Counted from the stretch's first letter, positions 25,914 to 34,989 are shown. The stretch: DNA of 64,000 bases from an uncultured Alphaproteobacteria bacterium (GCA_902614395.1 CACMKW010000001.1:259520-323519), one strand, 5' to 3'. Notes: generated by a model not told the origin, from the letters alone. Numbers and translations are program-made.

Positions 25914-28076
25914 ATGACTTATAAATTAGACAAAAATTATGAGGAAAAGGTGTACGCAGGTGTATTAGGTAAAATAATTGGTGTATTTCTTGGACGTCCA
26001 TTTGAAGGTTGGTCTTATGAAAGAATAATGAAGGAATTGGGACCTATAAATTATTATGTAAATGAAAAATTAGATTTCCCCTTACCTGTGTCCGATGACG
26101 ACATTACTGGTACATTTACCTTTTTACGTGCTTTTAGAGAGTGCAATTTTGAAAAAAATATTACTGCTAAAGATATAGGTAAAACTTGGTTAAATAATAT
26201 TATTGAGGATAAAACAATTCTATGGTGGGGAGGAAAAGGACATTCAGCAGAAGACACAGCTTTTCAAAATTTAAAGCAGGGTGTCGATGCACCTGATAGT
26301 GGTTCAATAAAAACTAATGGTAAGGTAATTGCTGAACAAATAGGAGCTCAAATTTTTATCGATGGTTGGGCTATGGTAGCACCTGGTGATCCAGAAAGAG
26401 CAGTTCATTATGCTAAACTTGCTGCAAGTGTTAGTCATGATGGAGAGGCAATTTACGGTGCTCAAGTTGTAGCTGCTCTAGAATCAATGGCTTTTGTCGA
26501 AAGTGATTTAGCAAAGTTAGTTGAGCAAGCTAAAAAATTTATTCCAGATAATTCTGTAATATTTAGATTAATATCTGACATACAAGAATGGCGATCAGGA
26601 AATTTAGGTTGGGAACAAGCAAGAGAAAAAATTGCTGAGAATTATGGATATGATAAATATTTAGGTAACTGTCATATGGTGCCCAACCATGCTTTAATTA
26701 TTATGGCTTTATTATTTGGAGATGATGATTTTCAAAAAACTATGATGATTGTGAACACAGCAGGTTGGGACACAGATTGTAATTCAGGAAATGTTGGTTG
26801 TATTTTAGGAATTAAAAATGGAATAGAAGGACTTAAATCAGGTCCTGATTATTTATCTCCTATCAATGATATCTTATATTGCCCTTCTGCATCAGGAGGT
26901 GAAACACTTACTGATGCACTGACAGAAACTTACAAAATAATTAATACAACTAGAAAAATTAATGGTTTAGAAGAAAATTTACCTAAAAATGGAGCTAGAT
27001 TTCATTTTAATATTAAAGAATCAACACAAGGTTGGCGAACAAGAGTTGGAAATAATTTTTGTGAAACAAAAATCAGTAATGTTGAATACAAATCTTCATT
27101 AGGAGAAAGAGGTTTAAAAATTGCATATAAAAATCTTTCAGAAGATCTAACTTCAGAAGTTTATGTAGAAACATTTTTTCCTGAGGTTATTTTAGATTTA
27201 AAAGGAAAAAAAAGAGATGATTTCTTTCATTACGATTATATTTCTTGTCCAACTATTTTTCCTGGTCAGAAAGTAACTTTGGAAATAGAAAATATATTTT
27301 CTCATGAAATCTCAATCACATTATTCTCAAAATATTGGGGTGAAAATGATAAACTCCAAAAAATTTCTTCAAATATTTTTAATTTAAGTGGAAATGAAAA
27401 AAAACAAATATCTTGGGATGTGCCTGACACTAGCTCAAACCCTATTGGTCAAATCGGCTTTAATATCGCATCAAAGGAAAAAAAAGATGGAGAAGTTGTT
27501 ATTAACTATGTCAATTTTGAAGGAGAACCAAAACAAATATTTAAAAGACCTGATCACGTAGAGAATTATCAAAGAGGTAAAGAAAAAAAAGAGGGCTACT
27601 ATGGTGAAATTTGGAGAAATGCATGGGTTCAATCATTAGACAAATGGGAAAAGAGAGGTAAAAATTTTAGAATTTGCCAAAATAATGGTAGGGGAATTTT
27701 ATTTACTGGAACAGATTTATGGAGAAATTATTCAATTGCATCAAATATTATGTTGCAGTCTAGTAACTCTGGAGGAATAGTATCAAGAGTCCAAGGTGTA
27801 AATAAATACTACACCTTTGAAATTTGTAAAGGTAACAAGTTACGCATTGGAAAGATGAATAATGATTATCAAATATTAAAAGAAGAAGAATTTAAAGTAG
27901 AATTTTTTAAAGAATATAATTTAAAAATGACAGTAATAAAAAATAAAATTATTGGACACATTAATGATAAAGTTATTATCGAAGTTGAGGATGATGCTTC
28001 TCCTTTTCTTAAAGGTGGAGCAGGTTTAGTTGTTGATAATGGGACTTTAGTAACAGAACAGATAATCTTAAATTAA
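25914..28076 (+). CDS. ADP-ribosylglycohydrolase-fold enzyme with two C-terminal domains
   Basis: Residues 1 to about 335 are an ADP-ribosylglycohydrolase (DraG/ARH) domain. Metal ligands are present: D61-D62-D63 in SDDDITGTF, AEDTAFQNL near 105, HDGEAIYGAQ, and G284-W-D286-T-D288-C. About 360-540 looks like an all-beta linker domain. About 545-720 has the pattern of a concanavalin A-like (LamG/DUF1080-like) domain: a YYGEIWRNAWV start, GIVSRVQGVNKYYTFEI and GGAGLVVDNG near the end. There is no signal peptide, so it is cytosolic. The start abuts the permease stop. In this setting it probably cleaves an N- or O-glycosidic bond of the imported compound; ADP-ribose removal from proteins is the alternative. 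Confidence 0.85.
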   Translation: MTYKLDKNYEEKVYAGVLGKIIGVFLGRPFEGWSYERIMKELGPINYYVNEKLDFPLPVSDDDITGTFTFLRAFRECNFEKNITAKDIGKTWLNNIIEDKTILWWGGKGHSAEDTAFQNLKQGVDAPDSGSIKTNGKVIAEQIGAQIFIDGWAMVAPGDPERAVHYAKLAASVSHDGEAIYGAQVVAALESMAFVESDLAKLVEQAKKFIPDNSVIFRLISDIQEWRSGNLGWEQAREKIAENYGYDKYLGNCHMVPNHALIIMALLFGDDDFQKTMMIVNTAGWDTDCNSGNVGCILGIKNGIEGLKSGPDYLSPINDILYCPSASGGETLTDALTETYKIINTTRKINGLEENLPKNGARFHFNIKESTQGWRTRVGNNFCETKISNVEYKSSLGERGLKIAYKNLSEDLTSEVYVETFFPEVILDLKGKKRDDFFHYDYISCPTIFPGQKVTLEIENIFSHEISITLFSKYWGENDKLQKISSNIFNLSGNEKKQISWDVPDTSSNPIGQIGFNIASKEKKDGEVVINYVNFEGEPKQIFKRPDHVENYQRGKEKKEGYYGEIWRNAWVQSLDKWEKRGKNFRICQNNGRGILFTGTDLWRNYSIASNIMLQSSNSGGIVSRVQGVNKYYTFEICKGNKLRIGKMNNDYQILKEEEFKVEFFKEYNLKMTVIKNKIIGHINDKVIIEVEDDASPFLKGGAGLVVDNGTLVTEQIILN

Positions 28077-28079
28077 AGT

Positions 28080-29063
28080 ATGAAATATAGAAAATTTGGC
28101 TCTCTTGATTGGAATGTATCTGAAATAGGTTTAGGTTGTTGGCAGATTGGCGCTGATTGGGGAAATGTTAGTGAAGAGAAGGCAAATGAAGTATTACAAT
28201 CATCATTTGAAAATGGAGTAAACTTTTTTGATACAGCTGATGTTTATGGTGATGGTAGAAGTGAAAAATTTGTGGGAAATTTTATAAATTCTATTTCCGA
28301 GAGAATTTATGTAGCAACAAAAGCTGGTAGACGTATTAACCCACACGTTGCAAATGGTTATTATGATAAAGATTTAATGGAGTCATTTGTAGACCGATCA
28401 TTATCAAATCTAAATATTGAAACTATCGATCTTTTACAAATGCATTGTCCTCCAACAGAAGTTTATTCATCAGATAATACTTTTGAAATGTTAGATTACT
28501 TAGTAGCTAAAGGAAAAATACAAAATTATGGGTTTAGTGTTGAAACAATTGATCAAGCTTTAGAATGCATACAAAAACCTAATACAAAATCAATTCAAGT
28601 TATCTTTAATATTTTTAGACAAAAACCTGCAGAAAAATTATTTAAAATTGCAAAAGAAAAAAAAGTAGCAATCATAGTTAGAGTTCCTCTAGCTAGTGGT
28701 TTGTTATCAGGAAAATTTGATAAAAATTCTTCCTTTGCTCCTGATGATCATCGAAATTATAATATCAACGGTGATGCATTTGATGTTGGTGAAACATTCT
28801 CCGGTGTTAATTATTCAAAAGCATTGGAAGCAGTTGAGGAACTTAAAAATATTATTCCTAATGAAATAACTCTTTCTCAATTATCTCTTAAATGGATTTT
28901 AATGCATGAAGCTGTGAGTGTTGTTATTCCAGGTGCAAAAAATAAGGATCATGTAGATCTAAATACCGCCTCAAGTGAAGTTAATGAAATTTCTTCTTTA
29001 ATGAATGCAATAAATAAAATTTATACAAAATATTTCTATGATGATGTACATCATCGTTGGTAA
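28080..29063 (+). CDS. Aldo/keto reductase
   Basis: TIM-barrel NAD(P)H oxidoreductase. The catalytic tetrad is intact: Asp51, Tyr56 (FFDTADVYG), Lys81 (ATKAGRR) and His122 (LLQMHCPP). The C-terminal cofactor loop reads VVIPGAKNKDHVDLN. At 327 residues it resembles the YajO/IolS/sugar-dehydrogenase branch, which oxidises or reduces free sugars. It lies 3 bases after the glycohydrolase and overlaps the MFS frame, so it is likely to act on the released sugar. Confidence 0.9.
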   Translation: MKYRKFGSLDWNVSEIGLGCWQIGADWGNVSEEKANEVLQSSFENGVNFFDTADVYGDGRSEKFVGNFINSISERIYVATKAGRRINPHVANGYYDKDLMESFVDRSLSNLNIETIDLLQMHCPPTEVYSSDNTFEMLDYLVAKGKIQNYGFSVETIDQALECIQKPNTKSIQVIFNIFRQKPAEKLFKIAKEKKVAIIVRVPLASGLLSGKFDKNSSFAPDDHRNYNINGDAFDVGETFSGVNYSKALEAVEELKNIIPNEITLSQLSLKWILMHEAVSVVIPGAKNKDHVDLNTASSEVNEISSLMNAINKIYTKYFYDDVHHRW

Positions 29064-29071
29064 TAAATTTT

Positions 29072-30217
29072 GTGTTAGAAGAAAATAAGATATTTAGAAG
29101 AGCAACTCTTGCATCAATAATAACATCAACTTATCCTATGATTGTTGTTGGATGTTACTTTGGTATTACTCCATGGAATATGAATAGATTGTCAATTGAT
29201 GAAACTGATTTGAGTTTTTCAATATTAATTTTTGGAATTTTTTTTGTGTTATCAAATCAAATAGCTGGAAGAATATTAGTCCCAAAATATGGAACAAGGT
29301 TAGTTATGTCTTTGGCCTTTCCACTAATTACCTTTTCTTCATTGTTATCGATAACATCTTCATCATATTTTTATTTTTTATTAACTTTTATTCCAGCTGG
29401 GATAGGGTGGGGGGCTTCTGGACCTATTGGAGGCATACATTGTCAACTAATTGAAAAATATTTTAAGAAAATTATTACTCCTTATTACGCTATGGGTTTC
29501 AATATTGGTATTCTTGTTGGCGGAGGTTTGGCGGGTATAATTATGCGTTACAACTTTGAGCCTTATATTTTTTTTCTAGTTTTATCTTTTTCTTCAATAT
29601 TAGTTGCATTCTTAGTTCTTCATCTAGGATTACCGAGTAATTTAGATTTTAAAGGTAAAGGTGAAAAATTTAAAATTCCAGAGTCAAATGTTCTTATATT
29701 TGGTTTCTTATTATTTTTTGTTTTTGGTTCTGGCGGTATAATTATGGATTGGTCAACATTATGGCTATCAAAAGATTTAAATGCCCCTCTTTATCTTGCA
29801 AGCATGGGTTTAATATTTTTTAGTATTGGAGGTATTTTTGCGAATTTATTCTCTAACACTTTAATTAATTTGTTTACTGAAAAAGTTGTAGGATGTCATT
29901 TTGTGATGATTGGCGCATTAGTAATGTTTTTATCTTTATTAACAAACAATTTTTATATTATACTAGGAATCTTATGTATTTATGGATTTGCTATAGCAAA
30001 CTTGGTTCCTATAGTCATTCGCCAAGCTGTTAAGCAGTCTAACGAAAGTATTCCTATGACTGTAACTAATCTCATAACCATTGGATTATCTTCTACAATG
30101 ATTATGCCAGCGGCAATTGGTTTTCTTGCAGAAACATTTTCGCTAACTTTGAATATGTATTTACTATCTATTATTGTTTTTACTTCTGGATTTGTTTTTT
30201 TACTTAAGTTTAAATGA
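29072..30217 (+). CDS. MFS transporter
   Basis: Twelve-helix major facilitator protein, about 380 residues. Helix 2-3 loop has RILVPKYGTRLVM, a relaxed version of the MFS motif A. The family resembles YbjJ-type transporters; substrate unknown. The start is uncertain: GTG at 29072 (after the aldo/keto reductase stop) or TTG at 29057 (overlapping it). It could export a by-product or import a second substrate for the operon. The end overlaps the next gene in ATGA. Confidence 0.85.
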   Translation: MLEENKIFRRATLASIITSTYPMIVVGCYFGITPWNMNRLSIDETDLSFSILIFGIFFVLSNQIAGRILVPKYGTRLVMSLAFPLITFSSLLSITSSSYFYFLLTFIPAGIGWGASGPIGGIHCQLIEKYFKKIITPYYAMGFNIGILVGGGLAGIIMRYNFEPYIFFLVLSFSSILVAFLVLHLGLPSNLDFKGKGEKFKIPESNVLIFGFLLFFVFGSGGIIMDWSTLWLSKDLNAPLYLASMGLIFFSIGGIFANLFSNTLINLFTEKVVGCHFVMIGALVMFLSLLTNNFYIILGILCIYGFAIANLVPIVIRQAVKQSNESIPMTVTNLITIGLSSTMIMPAAIGFLAETFSLTLNMYLLSIIVFTSGFVFLLKFK

Positions 30218-31029
30218 AATTAATGAATAAATTAAAAATATCTCAAGTTCAATTTCAAGCAAGTCATATCCCAGCTTTAAATGCTGAGATTCTTGAGAAA
30301 AGTTTTAATAAAACATTAAAATTTAAGCCTCACTTAATTTGTACGCCTGAATGCTCTAACATGATAACCAATGACAAAAATTATTTAATAACAAATGCTC
30401 CATATCAAAACACCTGTCCAGTTTTGAAAATGGCAAAAGATTTTGCTAAAAAAAATAAAATTACCATAAATCTTGGTTCCTTACTTTTAAAAATCAAAAA
30501 TAAAAGAAAACTTGTAAATAGATCTTATTTTATAAATAATAATGGTGTTGTAGAAAAAACTTATGATAAAATTCATATGTTTGATGTTAAAATTAATAAC
30601 AAAGAAAAACATCAAGAGTCATCTTTGTTTCAAGCTGGTAATGAAATAACTTATGCAAAAATAAAAAACATTAAAATAGGAATGACAATTTGTTATGATT
30701 TACGATTTCCTAATTTATACAGACAACTTTCCAAAAAAGATTGTTCAATTATTTTAGTTCCTGCTGCTTTCACTAGACCAACTGGAAAAGATCATTGGGA
30801 AATTTTAAATCGATCAAGAGCTATAGAAAATAATGTATTTATTTTGGCAACTGGGATGTGTGGAAACCATCATATGCAAAGGAAAACTTATGGATATTCT
30901 CTCATAGTAGATCCTTGGGGGAAGATTGTAAATAATACTAAAAATAGACCTTCTATACTTAATTCAACTATTAATATTTCAGAGGTAAAAAAAATAAGAA
31001 AAAAAATTCCCTCATTAAAATATGAGTGA
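30214..31029 (+). CDS. Carbon-nitrogen hydrolase (nitrilase superfamily, Nit1-like)
   Basis: Cytosolic amidase with the nitrilase triad: Glu46 (CTPECSN), Lys119 (YDKIHMFD) and Cys160 (TICYDLRFP). The motif around YDKIHMFDV and HWEILNRSRAIEN matches the branch that includes deaminated-glutathione amidase, a metabolite repair enzyme. A 271-residue protein. The ATG overlaps the MFS stop, and the stop region overlaps the methyltransferase start by 8 bases. Confidence 0.88.
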   Translation: MKLMNKLKISQVQFQASHIPALNAEILEKSFNKTLKFKPHLICTPECSNMITNDKNYLITNAPYQNTCPVLKMAKDFAKKNKITINLGSLLLKIKNKRKLVNRSYFINNNGVVEKTYDKIHMFDVKINNKEKHQESSLFQAGNEITYAKIKNIKIGMTICYDLRFPNLYRQLSKKDCSIILVPAAFTRPTGKDHWEILNRSRAIENNVFILATGMCGNHHMQRKTYGYSLIVDPWGKIVNNTKNRPSILNSTINISEVKKIRKKIPSLKYE

Positions 31030-31645
31030 TTTTAAATCATTAGTTTCAGGTGTCGGAAATTTAAATAAAACTACAAAATATTATGATGATTGGTCAGAAA
31101 AATATGATGAAACACTTAAGTTATGGAATTATCAAGCACCCAAAAAAAGCATTAAATTTTTAAAAGAAACAACTAATTTTAAACCAAATAATATCTTAGA
31201 TTTAGCATGTGGAACTGGCTTATTTGGTGCCGAATTAAAAAAAGTTTATCCAAAAAGTCATATATATGGATCAGATATTTCAAAAAAAAGCTTAAAAATT
31301 TCATCAGAAAAAAAAATTTATAAAAAATTACAAATAAAAAACTTTGAACAATTACATAATTATAAAATAAAATTTGATCTTATTTCTTTGATTGGCTCAA
31401 TGACGTATTGTAAAAACTTTGATAAACTTTTTGTTAATATTAATAAAAATATTAAACAGAAAGGCTTTGTTTTATTTACTCATAGAATTGATTTATGGCA
31501 AAAACAGGATTTTTTAAATATTTTAAAAAAACATCAAAAATCATTAAAAATCATTAAAATTTCTAGGCCTTTAAATTATTTACCTTTGAACAAAGATTTC
31601 AAAAATAAAATAAAAATAAAAATTGTTTTATTACAAAAATATTAA
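31022..31645 (+). CDS. Class I SAM-dependent methyltransferase (METTL27/WBSCR27-like)
   Basis: Rossmann-fold methyltransferase with motif I LDLACGTGLFG (about 59-69) and motif II YGSDIS. The N-terminal YYDDWSEKYDETLKLWNYQAP pattern is that of WBSCR27-like enzymes. Substrate unknown. The protein (207 residues) becomes extremely Lys/Ile/Asn-rich in its second half, and the end is followed directly by the structured RNA region. Confidence 0.82.
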   Translation: MSDFKSLVSGVGNLNKTTKYYDDWSEKYDETLKLWNYQAPKKSIKFLKETTNFKPNNILDLACGTGLFGAELKKVYPKSHIYGSDISKKSLKISSEKKIYKKLQIKNFEQLHNYKIKFDLISLIGSMTYCKNFDKLFVNINKNIKQKGFVLFTHRIDLWQKQDFLNILKKHQKSLKIIKISRPLNYLPLNKDFKNKIKIKIVLLQKY

Positions 31646-31650
31646 AATTT

Positions 31651-31771
31651 AGGCTTTTAAATTAAAAATTTGAGCCGAAACCGAGAATCGGGTATTTATT
31701 AACTAGGTTTATTTTCTATCCATAAACCAACGATGAAAAGAAGGGATATTCGCCGTGTCCCTTCTTTTTTT
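31651..31771 (+). ncRNA. Candidate structured RNA or structured 3' UTR
   Basis: Four consecutive hairpins on the plus strand. The first is 31652-31676 (GGCT/AGCC extended by AAATT/AATTT). The second is 31681-31691 (CCGA-GAA-TCGG). The third is 31706-31728 (GGTTTAT/ATAAACC with a 9-base loop). The fourth is the terminator at 31736. The stretch is more GC-rich than its surroundings and has no reading frame. It does not match a tRNA, SRP RNA, 6S RNA or riboswitch that I know. It may be a small RNA or just the 3' UTR of the operon. Confidence 0.45.
31736..31771 (+). terminator. Rho-independent terminator
   Basis: Eleven-bp stem AAAAGAAGGGA/TCCCTTCTTTT with an 11-base loop, running into a T-tract. 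Orientation is plus. It ends the transcript coming from the sugar operon or from the structured RNA, 37 bases before the end of the convergent mntR-type gene. Confidence 0.85.
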
Positions 31772-31808
31772 ATACACTAGATAAAATTGATTTGGCAATA
31801 AATTAAAT

Positions 31809-32213
31809 TTATTTTTTTGAGTTAAAATTATCCATTTTTCTAAGTGTCTTTTCGCTTACGTGATGCTCTATTCCTTCAGCATCTTCAGAGGCCGTATTCT
31901 TATCTAAACCAAGATTTAGTAAAAAATTATATACTATATTATGCCTTTTTTTTGATTCACTTGCTATTTTTTGACCTTTAAAAGTTAAAAAAATTGATCG
32001 ATAAGGTTCTCTTTTAATGTAACCCTGTGTTTGTAATCTTTGTATTGTTTTATTGGCTGTGGCTTGTGCAATACCCAAACTTTCAGCAATATCGACAATA
32101 CGAGCTTCTCCTTTAGAATTTAACAGTTCTGCAATTAGTTCTAGATAATCTTCAGTATTTTCTGTTTTGTGAGCATTTCGGACTTTACTGAACGACATTT
32201 CTTTTTTTAACAT
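31809..32213 (-). CDS. mntR: DtxR/MntR family manganese-dependent regulator
   Basis: Metal-responsive repressor. The N-terminal winged helix-turn-helix is clear: YLELIAELLNSKGEARIVDIAESLGIAQATANKTIQRL, then GYIKREPYRSIFLT. The dimerisation/metal domain has RHNIVYNFLLNLG, DAEGIEHHVS. It is 134 residues, the length of MntR, without the SH3-like domain of DtxR. It is divergent from a putative manganese transporter, with a matching operator in between. Confidence 0.9.
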   Translation of the reverse strand: MLKKEMSFSKVRNAHKTENTEDYLELIAELLNSKGEARIVDIAESLGIAQATANKTIQRLQTQGYIKREPYRSIFLTFKGQKIASESKKRHNIVYNFLLNLGLDKNTASEDAEGIEHHVSEKTLRKMDNFNSKK

Positions 32214-32236
32214 AAAAAATAAAAAAAATTAACAGA

Positions 32237-32258
32237 AAATATAGCCATAGCTATATTT
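32237..32258. promoter_or_regulatory. MntR-type operator
   Basis: Perfect 9-base dyad AAATATAGC-CATA-GCTATATTT, 20 bases before the transporter ATG and 23 bases from the mntR start. It closely resembles the enterobacterial MntR box as I remember it (half-site AAAYATAGC). A second, imperfect half (TTAGCTATATA) follows at 32259-32270. One site can control both divergent genes. Confidence 0.8.
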
Positions 32259-32278
32259 ATTAGCTATATATACATTCA

Positions 32279-33430
32279 ATGAATGCGCTGATTAATGCTA
32301 TTAATGAAAAAACAAAGATCATTCTTGAGAATGATGGAAGGTTATTAAAGAAATCTTTTTTTGGTCTTTTACTACTTTCTCTTGTTTTTCAAGGTGGTGA
32401 ATTTGGTGATGTTATAAGATCATCAATGATTGATGCTTATATTCAGGTATCTGTTTTTGTTGGATTTACTCTTTTTGTTTTTATTGGCTTGGATAGTTTA
32501 ACAAAATTTGATGTAAAGAATTTTTTAGCTAAAACGCAAAAGTTCCATGTTGGTATAGCTGCGTTTTTAGGTGCAATACCTGGATGTGGTGGAGCTATAA
32601 TAGTTGTGACACAATACATTCAGGGTCGTATTTCTTTTGGGTCTTTAGTAGCGGTATTAACAGCAACTATGGGTGATGCAGCTTTTTTAATACTTGCTAT
32701 TGAACCCACGACTGGATTGTTAATTTTTGGTATTGGAATAATTGTTGGATCAATTTCAGGTTATATAATTGATTTTATTCACGGCATAAATTTTATGCAA
32801 TCAGAGACAAAAATAAAAGTTGAATTTGAAAAAATAAATAAAACTTTTGTTTCGAATTTTAATTTTTTTTGGCTTTTTTTATTTATTCCTGGTTTTATTT
32901 TAGGTATTCTAGTTGCATTCCAGATTGAATTTGTTTCACCAGCTTATAATTCACTTTTAGTTTTTATAGCTTCTGCTGGAGCAATACTTTCAATATTTAT
33001 GTGGTCATTAAATCCATTAAGTGATTTTCAATGCTCAACTGACAAAAGTAGAGGATTATTATCAAGAGTAGTAGATACAACTAATTTTGTAACCACCTGG
33101 GTCATTAGTGGTTTTCTTGTCTTTGAAATATTTATGTACTTTACAAGTTTAGATTTAAAAATATTTTTTGATTTATGGCTACCGTTTGTTCCATTGGTAG
33201 CAATTCTATTTGGTTTTTTACCTGGTTGTGGACCCCAAGTTGTTGTAGCAACGTTTTATCTAAATGGCTATATTCCTCTTTCTGCAGAGCTTGGTAATGC
33301 TATTTCAAATGATGGTGATGCTTTATTCCCAGCAATTGCTCTTGCCCCAAAAGCTGCGATTTTAGCAACCCTTTATAGTGCACTTCCTGCATTAGTTGTT
33401 GCCTACGGATATTTTTACCTATTTGAGTAA
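32279..33430 (+). CDS. Putative manganese transporter (10-TM heavy-metal exporter family)
   Basis: Polytopic inner membrane protein of 383 residues with about ten helices. Two equivalent motifs, [11 protein letters not shown] (about 98-108) and [11 protein letters not shown] (about 316-326), mark an inverted repeat. This is the pattern of the ArsP_2-like putative manganese transporter family. Direction of transport is unproven. The operator and divergent MntR strongly support a manganese role. Confidence 0.82.
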   Translation: MNALINAINEKTKIILENDGRLLKKSFFGLLLLSLVFQGGEFGDVIRSSMIDAYIQVSVFVGFTLFVFIGLDSLTKFDVKNFLAKTQKFHVGIAAFLGAIPGCGGAIIVVTQYIQGRISFGSLVAVLTATMGDAAFLILAIEPTTGLLIFGIGIIVGSISGYIIDFIHGINFMQSETKIKVEFEKINKTFVSNFNFFWLFLFIPGFILGILVAFQIEFVSPAYNSLLVFIASAGAILSIFMWSLNPLSDFQCSTDKSRGLLSRVVDTTNFVTTWVISGFLVFEIFMYFTSLDLKIFFDLWLPFVPLVAILFGFLPGCGPQVVVATFYLNGYIPLSAELGNAISNDGDALFPAIALAPKAAILATLYSALPALVVAYGYFYLFE

Positions 33431-33434
33431 AATC

Positions 33435-33581
33435 TTGAAGAAAAACTTACCATCTAAAGTTTGTATTGTTTGCAATAAGCCATTCTCTTGGAGAAAAAAA
33501 TGGGAAAGAGATTGGAAGAATGTTTTATATTGTTCTAAGAAATGCTCTAAAAATGGATTAAAAAAAAATAATAATAATTAA
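33435..33581 (+). CDS. DUF2256 zinc-binding protein
   Basis: Short Cys-rich protein: [18 protein letters not shown] followed by YCSKKCS, the DUF2256 signature (four Cys, likely one zinc). Function unknown. There is no ATG in place; TTG at 33435, four bases after the transporter stop, gives 48 residues starting just before the motif as in the family. An earlier TTG at 33423 would overlap the transporter. Confidence 0.75.
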   Translation: MKKNLPSKVCIVCNKPFSWRKKWERDWKNVLYCSKKCSKNGLKKNNNN

Positions 33582-33590
33582 ATCTTATTT

Positions 33591-33740
33591 ATGACAGATA
33601 AATTAAATAAAGAAAAAGATACACATCAAGCAAAAGATGATTCTAAAAAAGAAATACGCTTAACAAGATTAAAAAGGTTAGAAAAAAAACTAAAATCAAA
33701 TATTTTAAAAAGAAAACAAGCTATTAGCAAAAATGGATAA
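33591..33740 (+). CDS. Small basic protein, unrecognised
   Basis: ATG frame of 49 residues, about one-third Lys, with a helical C-terminal part (RLTRLKRLEKKL). It starts 9 bases after the DUF2256 stop and overlaps the murA start by 8 bases, a coupling pattern common here. No family recognised. It might aid murA translation or be a real small protein. Confidence 0.5.
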   Translation: MTDKLNKEKDTHQAKDDSKKEIRLTRLKRLEKKLKSNILKRKQAISKNG

Positions 33741-34989
33741 ATTAATAATAAAAGGAGGTTCTAAAATTTCTGGCTCAGTTAATGTTCACGGTTCAAAAAA
33801 TTCTGCACTACCTATTATAGTTTCTTCTCTTTTATCTAAAAAAACTTTAAAACTCTCAAATGTACCTAATGTGGTTGATGTTCTAAATTTAATAAAATTA
33901 CTGAAAAATTATGGTGTAAAAATTGAACATAAAAAAAATAAATTAAAGATAAATCCCTCCAAAATTAAGAATTTATCAGCAGATTATGATGTTGTGCGAA
34001 AAATGAGAGCCTCTATATTAATTCTAGGTCCATTACTTTCTCGATTTGGTGAGGCTAGAATATCTTTACCAGGAGGATGTGCCATTGGAACTAGGCCAAT
34101 AGATATACATCTTGCTGGTTTATCAAAATTGGGAGCTAAATTTGAAATTCAAAATGGCTTTGTTGTTGGCAGTGTTAAATCACAATTGATTGGAAATAAA
34201 ATTAAATTACCTTTTCCAAGTGTAGGAGCAACTGAAAATATACTAATGGCCTCGATATTGGCAAAAGGTGAAACTAAAATTTCTAATGCTGCGAGAGAAC
34301 CAGAAATAGAAGATTTGTCAAAATGTCTTATAAAAATGGGTGCAAAAATAGAAGGCCATGGAACAAAAACTATTTTTGTACAAGGTGTAACAAATTTAAA
34401 AAAAGCAGAGCATGAGATAATTGCTGATAGAATTGTAGCTGGCACATATATAATTGCAGCTTTGATGTTAAATTCAGCTTTAGAAATAAATAACTTTAAT
34501 ACTATTTATTTAAAATCCTTAATTGATATTTTAAAAAAAATGGGTGCAAAATTAAAAGTAAGTAAATATTCGATAAAAGTCTCTAAAGGATCAAAACTAA
34601 AATCTACTAGTCTTTCAACTAGTCCATATCCAGGTTTTCCAACTGATTTACAAGCTCAGTTAATGTCTCTTATGTGTATCTCTGATGGGAAGTCAAAAAT
34701 TAAAGAAACAATTTTTGAAAATAGATTCATGCATGTTCCTGAACTGAATCGATTAGGTGCGAATATAACAGTAGAAAAAGATACCGCTACAATAATAGGC
34801 AATCAAACATTTAAAGGAGCGCAGGTAATGGCTAGTGATTTACGAGCTAGTATCAGTTTAGTGTTAGCTGCTATGAATGCAAATGGTCAAACGACACTAA
34901 ATCGTGTCTATCATCTTGATAGAGGCTATGAAAATATTGAAAAAACATTAGGTAGTTTGGGAGCAAAAATAAAAAGACAGAAAAACTAA
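33733..34989 (+). CDS. murA: UDP-N-acetylglucosamine 1-carboxyvinyltransferase
   Basis: First committed step of peptidoglycan synthesis: transfers enolpyruvate from PEP to UDP-GlcNAc. Landmarks are Lys22 (GSKNSALP), catalytic Cys116 in LPGGCAIGTRPID (fosfomycin-sensitive form), and the C-terminal DLRASISLVLA and HLDRGYE. At 418 residues it is family length. Its start overlaps the small basic ORF. Confidence 0.96.
   Translation: MDKLIIKGGSKISGSVNVHGSKNSALPIIVSSLLSKKTLKLSNVPNVVDVLNLIKLLKNYGVKIEHKKNKLKINPSKIKNLSADYDVVRKMRASILILGPLLSRFGEARISLPGGCAIGTRPIDIHLAGLSKLGAKFEIQNGFVVGSVKSQLIGNKIKLPFPSVGATENILMASILAKGETKISNAAREPEIEDLSKCLIKMGAKIEGHGTKTIFVQGVTNLKKAEHEIIADRIVAGTYIIAALMLNSALEINNFNTIYLKSLIDILKKMGAKLKVSKYSIKVSKGSKLKSTSLSTSPYPGFPTDLQAQLMSLMCISDGKSKIKETIFENRFMHVPELNRLGANITVEKDTATIIGNQTFKGAQVMASDLRASISLVLAAMNANGQTTLNRVYHLDRGYENIEKTLGSLGAKIKRQKN

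Noticed and set aside
31671..31700. Resemblance of the CCGAGAATCGGG stretch to a tRNA T-arm
   Set aside because: No acceptor or anticodon arms can be built around it on either strand.
34149..34445. Long antisense frames inside murA and other genes (also 12318, 54552, 60555)
   Set aside because: They lie entirely within well-conserved genes on the other strand and have no family features.
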